64,000 nucleotides of DNA from Choristoneura fumiferana (GCF_025370935.1 NC_133472.1:21415805-21479804); one strand, 5' to 3'; counted from the stretch's first letter, positions 34,101 through 44,949 are shown. Notes: generated by a model from the sequence alone, not told the origin. Numbers and translations are program-made.

Positions 34101-35848
34101 GCACTGGTCAGGTCAGGTACCCTGAATGTGGCGTTACTTGTAAAAATAAATTGTCAAAGTTGTTTCACAAATTATGGTTTCTAGTGTGGAAGCAGGGCAT
34201 ATGCAAGTATTTTTTTTTAATCTAAAACTATGAAGATTGTTTTAAATCCTGAATTACACTGAATTTCATTTCCCTAAAAAGAGATGGAATACAAACACTT
34301 CCTAATTTTTTAACTTATATTTTTTATGTATTATATTGTATTCCAGTTTCGTATAATGTTAAGTCATTTAAAAGAAAATTTTGGTTCCCTGCATATTCCC
34401 TACACATCACCAAAATCATGAAAAGTACAAAGACCATACAATAAAATAAACAAAAATAAGAGAACCCCATTGCTTCAGCAAAAGTATTTACCTTAAATAG
34501 GTAATAAGTAGAGATGAAACGGATAGTGGTTTGGCCAGATACTGGATATTCGGCGGGACCATTGGCCGGATAGCCAGATATTTGGCCTAGTTTTACATAC
34601 AATTAAATAAAGGTAATTCAAACATGCGCATAACACTCCGTACAGGTTGCAACTTGTACAGTATAATTAATTACCTTAGGGGCTGTTTCACCACCCATTG
34701 ATTAATTTTAACTGACGGATAAATATGATGTTGTTTCTGATTGTTTTGTTTGAATAGACGCGAGATGGTATCACATTTATCTGTCAGTTAAAATTAATCA
34801 ATGGGTGGTGAAACAGCCCCATAGAATGATAAACTGATGGGAATAATTGATAAATTCATAAATATATACCAGTTTTTAATCATAACTATAAGTTTTTTAC
34901 CATCCGGTATCTGGCCGGATAGTACGCAACTATCTGGTATTTGGCCAAATAGTAAAATAGTGGCAGGATAGGCCAGATACCAGATACTGGCCGGATATCC
35001 GTTGCATCTCTAGTAATTACTTATGATGGCCAAAATATTCAGCCCTGAAATACCAAAGATATGATGATTTTCCTTAATACATCAAAGTACAACATACCGT
35101 AAGAAACTTGCACCATGCATCCAGGAATTTAAATCTTCCACGCAGCACTATATTCCAGTAGGCTATTGCCATGTCTAGTTCTAGCCCCTTCTGACCTGGG
35201 TTTTTGGCATAATTAAAAGTAAAATGATAGAAATCTTTAAACTTATTAGGATCTTTAATTTCTGTTTCAAGTGTAGCTAATTTTGATTTTAATTTGTCTA
35301 TGCTGTCTGCACCCAGTTCCATGAGTCCAGTTAAGAATTCATCTTTAGAGAACTCACACTGGACAGCAGCTTTACATTTCCACGCAATGATGAGTACTAG
35401 TATAGATTCAGGGCTAAGGTTTAAATCTTCAAGGAACTTCATCACTCCATCAACAGTAATCTTGTCATTCTCTTGTTGATCTTTGTATTTGTTGAACAAC
35501 TGCTCCAGTTTCTTTCTGTCGACGGAGGCTTTGACAGGATCTTTATAGTACGCCTCAGGGTTCTGGAAATAGTTGTCGCTAGCGAGGTCCAGCTTCCAGT
35601 CGTTCTGAGTGAGGCAGTATATCGCGGTACTCTCACTAGTCTGAGTGAAGGCGACAAACTTCTTCACTTTGTCTCTCTGTGATGATTTTAATTTATTCTG
35701 AAAAGAAACGCAGAAGGTAATGTCATAACCTCAGGTTAAGCTCTCCTGAAAGCAACCTTTTCCAGTGTAATAAACTGAAAAATGTTTATCTTATGAAAAT
35801 ACTGCACTGGGAGATTTTTTAGACACTAATATTGCTAATGCTCACCAT
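28144..35848 (-). CDS. DCUN1D1: DCN1-like protein, cullin neddylation co-factor (3 coding exons)
   Basis: Scaffold that recruits the NEDD8-charged E2 to cullins. Exons in transcript order: 35848-35846 (ATG only), 35697-35098, 28338-28144; phase 0 at both GT-AG junctions; 265 residues (vertebrate DCUN1D1 is about 259). Residues 2-15 NKLKSSQRDKVKKF, then a UBA-like N-terminal region (TQNDWKLDLASDNYF). The PONY/DCUN1 domain follows with RKKLEQLFNKYKD, AAVQCEFSKDEF, FAKNPGQKGLELDMAIAYWN, and in the last exon EHHKRSIPKDTWNLLLDF and EGAWPVLIDDFVEW. The start methionine alone occupies exon 1, followed directly by gtgagc. The last intron is 6.8 kb and full of mobile DNA. Identification is firm; it could equally be called DCUN1D2-like. 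Confidence 0.95.
28941..29076. repeat. Snap-back MITE (TACAGTCACCAGCA family)
   Basis: TACAGTCACCAGCATTAATA ... ATTGGTGCTGGTGACTGCA, with GCGTGCAAAAATATCTGA pairing inside; arms about 55 bp. In the DCUN1D1 intron. From 29090 to 29570 nothing else is recognised. Confidence 0.8.
29573..29870. repeat. Dispersed repeat (TTTTTTGCTGACTGTAC family)
   Basis: AAGCTTTTTTGCTGACTGTA, ATTTCAAGTCGATGC and CTACTAGGATGTC recur as variants at about 56340-56560, 58030-58220 and 58830-59075. Non-coding. Confidence 0.55.
30158..30228 (+). CDS. Orphan THAP-domain first exon, copy 1
   Basis: ATG then MPSCCVKWCRSHSDMKNTGL and TFHM followed at once by gtaagt (phase 2). The start MPSCCVKWC and the FH before the donor fit the C2CH THAP zinc finger, whose next exon normally begins at the FP motif. 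Upstream (30000-30110) is CG-rich, as in a promoter. I could not find the next exon up to 35 kb, so this may be a relic or the first exon of a gene nested in the DCUN1D1 intron. A similar exon with the same phase is at 56041-56117. Confidence 0.6.
30440..30930. repeat. Dispersed repeat, related to 2290-2730
   Basis: AAGTGAAAAGCAGAGTGTAA occurs twice (near 30543 and 30818), with CACCCTCGCCGTAC and TCGTTTTATGCTC, all also found around 2290-2730 and 3840-3905. The stretch 30930-32030 has no supported feature. Confidence 0.6.
32038..32343 (-). repeat. tRNA-headed SINE, - strand, internally deleted
   Basis: Read on the - strand the head has GCCGTGGTAGCCTAGTCG (A-box region) and GGTTCGAGCC (B-box region). 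The far end is CCCAGCCTATATA-type sequence preceded by a (GAT)n run. Full copies at 40823-41120 and 45299-45602. Confidence 0.75.
33019..33155. repeat. GGGGCTGTTTCACC MITE with TAA duplication
   Basis: TAA flanks (33016-33018, 33156-33158). The left end is mutated to CCCCCTGCTTCACC, the right end is GGTGGTGAAATAGCCCC. Confidence 0.8.
33314..33401. mobile_element. 88-bp hAT-type MITE, near-perfect hairpin
   Basis: Flanked by CAAGTAAA on both sides (33306-33313, 33402-33409), an exact 8-bp duplication. Arms TAGGGAATCAAAACCGG and CCAGTTTTGAATTCCCTA continue into a hairpin of roughly 40 bp per arm. Lies in the DCUN1D1 intron, so it would be transcribed. The stretch 33410-34500 has chance frames only. 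Confidence 0.85.
34509..35012. mobile_element. hAT-type element, short relative of 19611-20979
   Basis: Ends TAGAGATGAAACGGATA / TATCCGTTGCATCTCTA; flanks GTAATAAG and GTAATTAC are a decayed 8-bp duplication (6/8). Carries a MITE at 34679-34820 at the same internal site as in the other copy. Confidence 0.8.
34679..34820. repeat. GGGGCTGTTTCACC MITE nested in hAT element
   Basis: 142 bp with arms GGGGCTGTTTCACCACC and GGTGGTGAAACAGCCCC, flanked by TTA and ATA. Confidence 0.85.
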
Positions 35849-36414
35849 TTTAGAATGATTTTTGGTAATTCTAACAATGACTTTCACTGTTATTTCGACA
35901 TCGGAACCATAGTGATTTCTTTTTTTTTTTGCGCGGATCTCGTCTCAGTGGCATTGACATGTAAGAATCCAGGCTGTCATGGAATTTTAAATTTTATTAC
36001 TTTCAAAGTTGAAGTTCTGTATTATTATTCATGCATTGTACATTATTCATTCATGTACCTATTGTACTTTCGCTGGTAAAAAAATATCAATCGCAAATAC
36101 GTTAAGGCGGAACCTAAGGAAATATAATATTACAACGCGACGCCACGCCACAATACACACAACTAACTGCTTTACGTATATTGTGGCCACACCGGTTATA
36201 GGTTCTTAAAATTACACGTAAAAGCCGTACACAAAAAATTAGCCTTATATCGAATTATATCAGAAAATAACTGTAGCTACCATAGAGTAACTTATATATT
36301 GGGAGAGAGGCTACGCTTATGCTTATGTGCTCGTAGCTAATGCCGCATTTACACTCGCGTATGAGTCGCAAGACGAGGCGCGAGGCGAGATACGAGGCGA
36401 GAGTGTAACACCCG

Positions 36415-36555
36415 CATGAGAGGCTACTCCAAAATTCGAATCGAAAATAGAAGTTTGTATCGTATCGTACATCGTACCGTACCGTCCCGCCGTCCCGCTG
36501 ACGCTAATATTATATTTTATATACTTTGATTTTCGAATTTCGTAGTAACCCGTGT
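36415..36555. repeat. Snap-back MITE (GGGCTACTACGAAA family), diverged
   Basis: GAGGCTACTCCAAAATTCGA ... TTTCGAATTTCGTAGTAACC. Nearby 36600-37130 contains no supported feature. Confidence 0.65.
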
Positions 36556-37138
36556 GGTAACCCTTCTGCACCGATCCATTTGATAATAGTGATTAGATTA
36601 GTACTAGTACTACTGCGGGGCCTAGTGGCTTGGACCTTTAAATTTTTTATAGAGCTATGAGCTTCACCATATTTATTCCTCAAGTAATTCTAAGCATTTC
36701 TGGCGCGAGCCACAACGAAACAAATGCTGCTGGTGGGGAACCAAGACGCCGGCCGCTTACCTTATTTTAAAAAAATCTAGACATTTCTAGCTGGCTACTA
36801 TGGCAAGTTTGGTATCATTTTCGTATGAATTGAAGATGTAGAATTCATTTCCAGTGTTTATTTTAATAATTTATCGAATAAATCGGAGAAAAGTAAAATT
36901 TTGGCATTTTTTTTTGCTTTGATACCTAATTATTTTTTAACAGAAGAAAAATCTATGAAACAAAAAATACTTACTCTAAAATAGTGTATTTTATGCAGAT
37001 TCTAAAAATATTTACTTCAAGAACCTCTTCTTACAAAAAGTTGGTTAAAAAAAATCGGTAACCTCGCAGTGGTGGCAACTCACGCTCGGAGGCGACCTAT
37101 CAATCTTACAAAATGGTTTAGTACATTGTGACTTAAGG

Positions 37139-37611
37139 GTGGTAAATAAGGAATTACGAACGAGAGTCTATTAGAAGCCCGAAGTCGAAGACTGAGGGCT
37201 TTAATGAGTCGATGTTCGTAATTCTAGTACCGCCCGTGCGACATACAATGTTTTTCATCACATTTGCGAGTAAAATAGTATATTTGTAAAAGAAAAACCT
37301 AATATTCTTTCATAAATTGCTGATACCGCTGACTGCACTCTTGGCAGCGCCAGCTTCCCGCCGCCCTCCCCACCCCCCCGCAGCATGTGCCCAACGCGCG
37401 AGCCGCGCGCTGCTTCGCAGGCGCTGCAGCACACCATGCAGTAACAAACTCATTTATCGACCTTGGGCTTTATGGCATGAAAATTAGTACGGGCAATGAC
37501 TCATTTACCGACCACGGGTTTCATAACAAGCACATTAAGGTCGAGGGTTTTATTTGGGGGGTTGCAACCAAGGTAGTCTGCATGTTACGACACTGTTTAC
37601 GAGCAAGTGTG
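37139..37611. repeat. Pair of adjacent fold-back elements (copy B)
   Basis: Part 2 first: GGTGGTAAATAAGGAATTAC ... GTAATTCTAGTACCGCCC (37139-37232). Then part 1: TTTTTCATCACATTTGCGAG ... GAGCAAGTGTGATGAAAA. This is the same pair, inverted, as at 4136-4571. Confidence 0.65.
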
Positions 37612-37804
37612 ATGAAAAGTAATATGAGCGTCCGCCATTATTATTATTATTAATTCCTTTGTAGAAAAAGGCAGCAGTAACTTAGCTGTAAGCTGAATGA
37701 TGAAAATACAATAATAGTATTATTTACGACACAGTTTAGAGTGTTAACTGAAAAATTTGACTTAACGAGGAACATATGGTAGATCAGCTACTTTTTGGCA
37801 AAAA

Positions 37805-38292
37805 TAGCATTATAATTTGCATTTATTCATCAACAACCAGATATAGTATATGCAGTTGGGGTGGTATCAAGAAGCCTGGATAACCCTACCAAAAATAATA
37901 TTCAACAAGTAAAGAGAATCTTTAGATACTTAAGAGGAACTGTCGATACAGGACTCGAGTATAAAAAAGGCGAAAGACGTCTTGTATGCTACAGTGATGC
38001 AGATCACGGTGGTGACGATGCAAGCGGATGCTCTACGATCGGAGTGTTATGTCTGTATGCTGGATCGGCCATATCCTGGCGAAGCTCACAGCAAACCACG
38101 GTTGCACTGTCGCCTACCGAAGCGGAGATAGTAGCGGCCAGTGAAGCAAGTCGAGAGATTATTTGGATGAAAAGGTTGTTACAAGATCTAAAAGTAAATA
38201 TTGACACGCGTACTTTGCGAATTGATAATGAATCAGCGATTAAACTAGCATACAACATACAACCCTCCATCGGTACAGCATCGAAAGACTAA
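37805..38292 (+). pseudogene. Copia-type polymerase relic (end of RT and RNase H)
   Basis: Frame starts with FIHQQPDIVYAVGVVSRSL, then QVKRIFRYLRGT, CYSDADHGGDD (RNase H first Asp), TVALSPTEAEIVAASEASRE (Glu) and LRIDNESAIKLAYN (Asp): the order of copia RNase H. It breaks off at a stop after SIGTASKD, where the usual R-S/T-K-H-I-D-V motif is disrupted. No LTRs are seen, and another repeat (38293 onward) abuts it. Confidence 0.85.
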
Positions 38293-38775
38293 CATATTGT
38301 TTGATGTCTGTTACAGCAGACTGATTAAGCTAGACGGTTGTCATTCATAAACGCTTGCTAGCAGTCTGCTAGTTGTTGAGCTGATAGACGGATTAGACGC
38401 GTTATGTGGCCACCTTGACAAATCAAAGACAAAAAACCATGGATTGACAGCAGTGACAGCAATTACCAGGAAGCGAGATGTTTGTTTTCCCGCCAGATCC
38501 GCATGTTTATGTTGGCAAAAAGCCATAATTATGTTAATCATCCTTATTTTTTTTCATATTTATTGTTGCTAATTTAAGGATTTTTAAATACAAATTAAAT
38601 TTTCCTGTTTTTTTTAAACTGCGGTACCTTTGCTCTAGTCAAAGTCAGCTGTTCAAACTTGTGGCGGATATTGTGACTTAGCAAGAGATAAAGGACTACG
38701 GCTAACTTTAGCAGAGCCTTGATCGACTGATTAGCGCTAACAGACGTTTATGAATCATGTTTTAGCATCGGGCAT
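38293..38775. repeat. Partial copy of the 50540-51285 Harbinger-type family
   Basis: CAGACTGATTAAGCTAGACG, CATTCATAAACGCTTGCTAG, GACTGATTAGCGCTAACAGA and CGTTTATGAATCATG occur in inverted order relative to 50600-51240. The outer ends are missing. The region 38780-39395 upstream of EARS2 is otherwise blank and probably holds its promoter. Confidence 0.65.
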
Positions 38776-39395
38776 CGAGAAGAGCTCTAACTAAATTTGT
38801 AATCAACTCAACGGTTGCTGAGAACACGGAATGACATAGAGTTATGGTTTTCCAAAATAAAGAGGTTTTAGTATACAAATATAGGATTCGCGCTGTCATC
38901 GTTCATCCACCATTACCTCTCATATTTCGTTTTCTAGAATTTTTTTACCGTACAACGGCAAAAACTACTAGACACTGGCAAAATTGTCCTCCAATGGACA
39001 GAGCCATATTTTTTTAAAGAAACAACAACAATAGTATACAATATTTGGTTTGCATATAGCGGCATCCCTTTCGCGACTTAGCGTTTCTGTGGCAACACGA
39101 GCACAATGAATTGTCAATTTATTCAGTCTCACGAATTATGGCGTCGACCATAGTATCCTTCCTTGATTTGATATAATAGTCTGGGAATCTGATCTGTGTT
39201 GTTTTGTTTGTTGTCAGGTCAGTCTATCTATCCATTGTCAGTTTTACTTACTTTATTCGTTGTGCTACTACTGCTACAAAGATTCTGTTCTTTCTTGCGT
39301 TATCGTTATCAGTTCGCTTGACCGGACCGGGATTGAGCAAGTCCTCGAGAAAAATATCGTTGCATTCCAGGCTGATCAAGCTACATTGAATAATC

Positions 39396-42300
39396 ATGAA
39401 ACTTTTACAGCGATTATCAATGTGTTCTCTTATTCGCTGTTTTATGACGGACGCTCCAAGAGTTCGATTTGCACCAAGTCCAACTGGCTATCTTCATCTG
39501 GGTGGCTTAAGAACAGCATTGTACAATAAATTGTTTGCTATATCACATAAAGGATCATTCATTCTCCGTATAGAAGACACCGATCAGACACGTAAAATTC
39601 AAGGTTCAGTCGAAGCGCTTATTGCAGATTTAGAATGGGCGGGAATTACTTGTGATGAAGGGCCTAGTATTGGAGGTCGCAATGGGCCATATATACAGAG
39701 CGAGAGGTTGGATATATATAAGTAAGTAATAGATAAATAATATCTGCTAACCTGTTTCGTATTATTAAAATGTTTAAATAGTAAAGGGTAGTAGTATTTG
39801 TATAGGTTAGCAAAATTCTAACCTAAAATTTCACTTCATAATATAAATCACTAGAGGGGCTACTACGAAATTCGAAAATCCAAGTTCGTATCGTGCCGTC
39901 CCTCACTCTTGTATTAAATAACATAAGCATCAGCACTTGCAAGACACGAAATTCGAATTTTACACTTCATAGTACCACCACATCATAGTGGTTTGACAAT
40001 CAGATGGCCTAGTGGTTAGAGAACCTGACTACGAAGCCTGAGGTCCCGGGTTCAATTCCCGTGTCGGGGCAGATATTTGTATGAAAAATACAAATGTTTT
40101 TTCTCGGGTCTTGGGTGTTTAATATGTATTTAAGTATGTATCTATCTAAATAATTATATTTATCCGTTGCTTAGTACCCATAACACAAGCTTTGCTAAGC
40201 TTACTTTGGACTAGGTTAATTGGTGTTAATTGTCCCATTATATTTATTTATTTATTTATAGTACAGGGCCAGTTGTCTAGGTAGTGCTACGAGAGTTCAA
40301 GCGAATACACACACAGCTACAAAATGTCATGTAATGATAGCAGGATTCTTGACATTTATTTACTTACTCATTCATTTCATGCATTCTCCTTTTGTGCAAT
40401 TAGTTTGTTTTTGTAGCCGTGTGTGTAACCATTCACTTCAACTCTTGTGGCACTTACAAGCGTTTCAACTGCTATGAGTATCCCATTGCATATATTAATG
40501 TATGTGTAGTTTTGTTCATGGTCTATATGATTGTGAGTGTATTAGCCAATTTTGTGTCTGAATCTATTAAAGCAGCTGCTTTAGTTATAGCATAATGTTA
40601 TTTTCAGACAAAATATTACTAAACTCCTTGAGAATGGTTCTGCCTACAGATGTTTTTGTACAGAGCGTAGATTAAATTTACTTCGTCGAGATGCTGTCCG
40701 GTCATACAGCATACCAAAGTATGATAATAGATGTCGTAACCTTTCATCGAAGGAGACTAAGGAAAAAATAACTGCAGGCACTCCTAATTGCATAAGATTT
40801 AAGGTTTGTATTGTAATTCATTATCCCAGCCTATATACGTCCCACTGCTGGGCAGAGGCCTCCTCTCAGAACAAGAGGGCTTGGGCCATAGTTCCCACGC
40901 GGGCCCAGTGCGGATTGGGAACTTCGCATGTACCATTGAATCGCTTCGCAGGTTTGTGCAGGTTTCCTCACGATGTTTTCCTTCACCACAAAGCTCGTGG
41001 TAAATTTCAAATGTAATTCTGCACATGAATTTCGAAAAACTCAGAGGTGCGAGCCGGGGTTTGAACCCACAACCCTCTGCTTAAGAGGCTATAGGTCAAA
41101 CCACTAGGCCACCACGGCTTCTATTTAATAGGAATTCTTTATTCTTACTTAAGTAAAATAATTGAAATTACTTACTAAACTTAGCTGCCTCTTTGCATTC
41201 AGAGCTCCTAATGATGTAACATTGTAACAGTGGTCAAAATTAAATCATGATATCCATAAAACTGCAGCTCACATCTGACTGCCAATATTTTGAAGATTTG
41301 ATCTTTGGAGGGATTGCATATGATGTGTCTATCAATGAAGGTGACCCTGTTTTGATGAAATCTGATGGATTTCCAACATACCACTTTGCAAATGTGGTTG
41401 ATGATCATCTTATGGGTATAACTCATGTTCTAAGAGGTGTGGAATGGCAGATATCTACTACTAAACATTTACTGATCTACAGGTAAGAGTTCGACACTAT
41501 TTACAGTGTTTATGATTTCTTACTTCAACAAGTAAGGTAAATTAATCATTTTGTCTTTTTAAGGGCATTTGGATGGAAACCACCATTGTTTGGTCACTTG
41601 CCTTTGATAGTGAATGCAGATGGCACTAAGCTAAGCAAAAGGCAAAAGGATGTCAAAGTAGAAGATTACAGATTAAAAGGTAGGTGTATATTATGATAAT
41701 ATACTCAGTGGCACAAAATTTGGCCCACTCTACATACAAAATTACCTATTTCTGCATACATTTCAGGGCCAGATTTTTTTGCCACTCAGTATACATACAG
41801 AGTGGAAAGTTGAGATGGGCAGCCAAGGGCAGCTACTAGATCCCTTGCTGCTACGCGAAAATGGTCTTAGGAGACCTTAACTAACTTCTGAGTGATGACA
41901 ATCGACGAGACAATCTACAGATTTGACTTTGTTTTTTAATGGCAATCGGTCCCATTTCTATCAAGTATTAAAACACTCTTTGAGACCAACTAAGGTTAGA
42001 GTACTAGAACACCCACAAATGAAAGAAAACTTTTTCCATACAGTTCGTAGGGTACTAATTAGCAAAGTGAAACTTTCGCATGTTGTTTTTTTACGAATAT
42101 GAATACTTTATGCTTAAAGAAAATTAAACAGTATGTAGACAACTAAAAACTGAACATTTTAACTAAAGTTAGTGTCTCACCCTCACTCAACCTAGTATTG
42201 CTGCTCCATATCAACTTTCCACCCTATATAATAATAATAGCCTTTATTCAGCCTGTTTAAATAAGTTACATATTTTTTTAAACATGTAGTTTAAGATAAT

Positions 42301-44719
42301 ATACAGTGCACTCATCCACTACTAATTTTATTATGCATCAACTCTTTTTTTATTTTATGCCACTAGTTGACAAAGACTTTTCGATTTGTAGCATTCGAAC
42401 ATGGCGGATGTAGACGATATCTAATTTAGGTATTTCTGCTTCTTTGGCTAGTTGAAGTATAATTTTGATAGTGTTTTATGCGGCGATTAACCTTAACAGT
42501 GAACAGTGATCACAAAATTTTATATTGCTCTCGTGTCTGACTGACACTTTTTAATGCGCAAGTTGTCTCCTCGTGGTTTCTGGAATTTTGCTATCAAGTT
42601 GCAAAAACTACAATCACCGTATAACGTGAATAAGAAGAATATTTATCTTTAATTTAACTGACATTGGCCCAAGCCTTATGGCCGCCATTAAGAGGAATAA
42701 ATAAAATAAATAGTTGACAACAACCTCCAACTGTCGCCATTCTTCTCTATTATTGGCCACTCTTGTCCATACTTGTACTGCAATGGCATTAATGTCATCA
42801 ACCCACCATTAAATGGTCTACCTACCTCGTTTTCTCTTCTTGTGACTTGTGAACCAATTCATGACTAATTTGGCCATTTTTCCGCCGATGACCGAAAATA
42901 AAGTGAGATTTTAAATTTGGTGTGATCAAACTTTTGTTGTGTAGGTATGGTTTTGTAGTTTTTGCTATCAAGCTACTACGAAATAGGGGGCTACTACGAA
43001 ATTCGAAAATAGAAGTTCGTATCAGGGCATTTTCATTAAAACATGTACCTAGCAACGGCGTAAAGTCTGACCATATTTAACTTTTCCTTAACTATGCCGT
43101 TGCTAGGTACATGTTTTCATGTTTTAGTGAAAATGCCTATCATACTATCCCTCTCACTCTCATATTAAATAAGTAATATTAGCGTCAGTGGGACGGCAAG
43201 ATACGAAGTTCGAATTTTGCGCTTCATAGTATAGGGCCTAGCACATCACTTTGCTATTTTTAAATAACTTTTAACCGACTTCAAAAAAGGAGGAGGTTAT
43301 CAGTTTGGTTTGGTTGAAAATCATCATTTGGTGAAGTGGAACTGATGATGAAGACCACAGTTGACCATCGGAGTTACTACTCAATAACAAGTATTTCACG
43401 GGTTAAAATTTAATTACTTTGACACAGTTGCTAAGCAATTTATGCTCCTCGTAATGCATATGGTAAAACGGGTGGTGAAGCACCAGGACTCCTTAATAAT
43501 GAACGTCTCTGCATCGGAAAAAACAATCTTTCGTAAAAGGTGACGAGCAGTTCATTTTAAACTATTGTATCTTAGATTATTTACACTATAAAGAGTGAAA
43601 AAAAATTATAACAAAAAATTTAACCAACTACAAAAAACCATGAAAATATTTTTCTACCAGTCTGAAATCAGTCGGTGCCTCAGCACGAGCCAGCAGGAGT
43701 GATTGAAGCCCAATATAAAGTGCGTAGGTGAGGTAGATGACTATAGGTCCACTCCTGCTGGCTCGTGCTGAGGCACCGACCCACTTCAGAGTTCAGACTG
43801 GTAGAAAATTATTTTCATGGTTTTTTGTAGTCTGTTAAATTTTTCGTTATAATTTTGCTTTTGTAATGTTTGCTTATCAAAACTACGGAATCACCTCATC
43901 ATCATCAGTCATATTAGTGTTTTATATACATATGTATATGTAAATTAATAACATGTAGGTACGTTTTATGATAACTATCAAAAATATTTTGTCACAGGTG
44001 TGTTTCCTCTGGCCCTCGTCAATTACATCACGCTAGCAGGCGGCGGGTTCGATCATGTGCCAGGAGCTGGGATTATGCTGAAATCTATGGATGAATTAGC
44101 ACAAGAGGTGTTAATTTAATTTGTTAATAATGTGATTGTCCATTTGTCGTGCATGACTTACTTAACCTCGAATCATTAGTTTCAGATAAATAAAATATCT
44201 TCACATCCAAGCCGTCTTAATCCAGATCTACTTGGAGAATGTAACAAACTAGAAATAAAACGCCGGTTGCAGAATGAAATTGAATCCTTAACACTTATAT
44301 CTCAATTGCAGCAACTTGTAAAAAAGACGTATCCCCTAGAAAACCTGAACATTAGTGATGATCATGTTAAGAATGTATTGGAGTGGGCAACAGCCAGAAT
44401 CGCTACATTGGATGAGTTAATTTCTATCAAATATGCATTCCTCTGGATATTGCCTTCTAAATACAATCAGAGTGAGATAAACAAGCAATTACTTGAGAAG
44501 TTCGTACATGATTTGGAGTCATTAAAACCTTATGATCAAACCCATTTGAAGCAGTGTTTGAGAGATTTTTCTACCAAAAATAATATTAAATTTCCAATGC
44601 TAATGAAAATGCTTCGATTGGTGCTTAGTGGATTGCCTGAGGGCCCCAGTGTAGCTGAAATGATGCATTTATTAGGAAAACATCAGTCTCTTATAAGGAT
44701 ACGAGAAGCTCTTCAATAA
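39396..44719 (+). CDS. EARS2: Mitochondrial glutamyl-tRNA synthetase (6 exons)
   Basis: Class I aminoacyl-tRNA synthetase that charges mitochondrial tRNA(Glu). Exons: 39396-39721, 40608-40803, 41268-41482, 41564-41679, 43998-44107, 44186-44719; all GT-AG, phases 2, 0, 2, 1, 0; 498 residues (human EARS2 523). HIGH-type motif in FAPSPTGYLHLGG (H34), then RIEDTDQTR, SERLDIYKQN, YDNRCRNLS, then MKSDGFPTYHFANVVDDH and GITHVLRG. The KMSKS-type loop is DGTKLSKRQ (residues 268-272). The C-terminal anticodon-binding helical domain ends KMLRLVLSGLPEGPSVAEMM. The first methionine precedes a short basic segment (MKLLQRLSMCSLIRCF) that fits a mitochondrial presequence; M9 or M17 are alternatives. Intron 3's acceptor (exon 4) and the unusual weak acceptor before exon 3 are fixed by homology. 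Introns carry several SINEs and MITEs. Confidence 0.95.
39853..39976. repeat. Snap-back MITE (GGGCTACTACGAAA family) in EARS2 intron 1
   Basis: GGGGCTACTACGAAATTCGA at left; the right arm ACACTTCATAGTACC is diverged. Confidence 0.7.
40005..40260 (+). repeat. tRNA-headed SINE in EARS2 intron 1
   Basis: Head with GATGGCCTAGTGGTTAGAG (A box) and GGGTTCAATTCCCG (B box), body with CTCGGGTCTTGGGTGTTTAA and GTACCCATAACACAAGCTTT, ending in a (TTTA)n tail. A reverse copy is at 50070-50294 and a partial one at 48870-48965. Confidence 0.8.
40823..41120 (-). repeat. tRNA-headed SINE, - strand, next to the EARS2 exon 2 donor
   Basis: On the - strand GCCGTGGTGGCCTAGTGG and GGGTTCAAACCCC are A- and B-box regions; body CGTGAGGAAACCTGC; far end CAGCAGTGGGACGTATATAG. 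It begins about 20 bp after the exon 2 splice donor. Confidence 0.85.
42385..42660 (+). repeat. Three-copy repeat with conserved short reading frame, copy 2
   Basis: GCATTCGAACATGGCGGATG, GATAGTGTTTTATGCGGCGA, then MRKLSPRGFWNFAIKLQK and YNV, after which the frame diverges. Lies in EARS2 intron 4. Confidence 0.6.
42983..43240. repeat. Snap-back MITE (GGGCTACTACGAAA family) split by another MITE
   Basis: Left arm GGGGGCTACTACGAAATTCG, right arm ACGAAGTTCGAATTTTGC; interrupted at 43023-43137. Confidence 0.75.
43023..43137. repeat. Nested snap-back MITE (GGGCATTTTCA family)
   Basis: GGGCATTTTCATTAAAACAT ... ATGTTTTAGTGAAAATGCC with ACATGTACCTAGCAACGGC pairing GCCGTTGCTAGGTACATGT. Confidence 0.85.
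43262..43600. repeat. Dispersed repeat (CCGACTTCAAAAAAGGAGGA family)
   Basis: TTAACCGACTTCAAAAAAGG followed by AGGTTATCAGTTTGGTTTG, then text common to lepidopteran RTE-related repeats (GGTGGTGAAGCACCAGGAC). Non-coding. Confidence 0.55.
43601..43857. repeat. 257-bp fold-back in EARS2 intron 4
   Basis: Arms of about 105 bp: AAAAATTATAACAAAAAATT ... CAGTCTGAAATCAGTCGGTG and GGCTCGTGCTGAGGCACCGA ... AATTTTTCGTTATAATTTT. The pairing AGCACGAGCCAGCAGGAGTG / CACTCCTGCTGGCTCGTGCT is perfect. Confidence 0.85.
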
Positions 44720-44920
44720 AAATAATAGTTTTAGTTCCGTTTTAGTTATTATGCTAGCAGTGCAAGTAAAGTTTTCTGTAATCCATATAAAACAAAGTCG
44801 TGTTAGTTACACCATTTATAACTCAAGAATGGCTGGAGAATTTTTTATTATTCTTGTGTTTTTGGATTTGGCTTCGTCAGGAATAGGATAATAAGTAAAA
44901 ACATTGGCAAATTGACCAAA

Positions 44921-44926
44921 AATAAA
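44921..44926 (+). terminator. Candidate EARS2 polyadenylation signal
   Basis: AATAAA about 200 bp after the stop; another AATAAA overlaps the stop codon itself (44715-44720). Confidence 0.4.
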
Positions 44927-44949
44927 ATAAATGAAAAATATTTTCCCAT

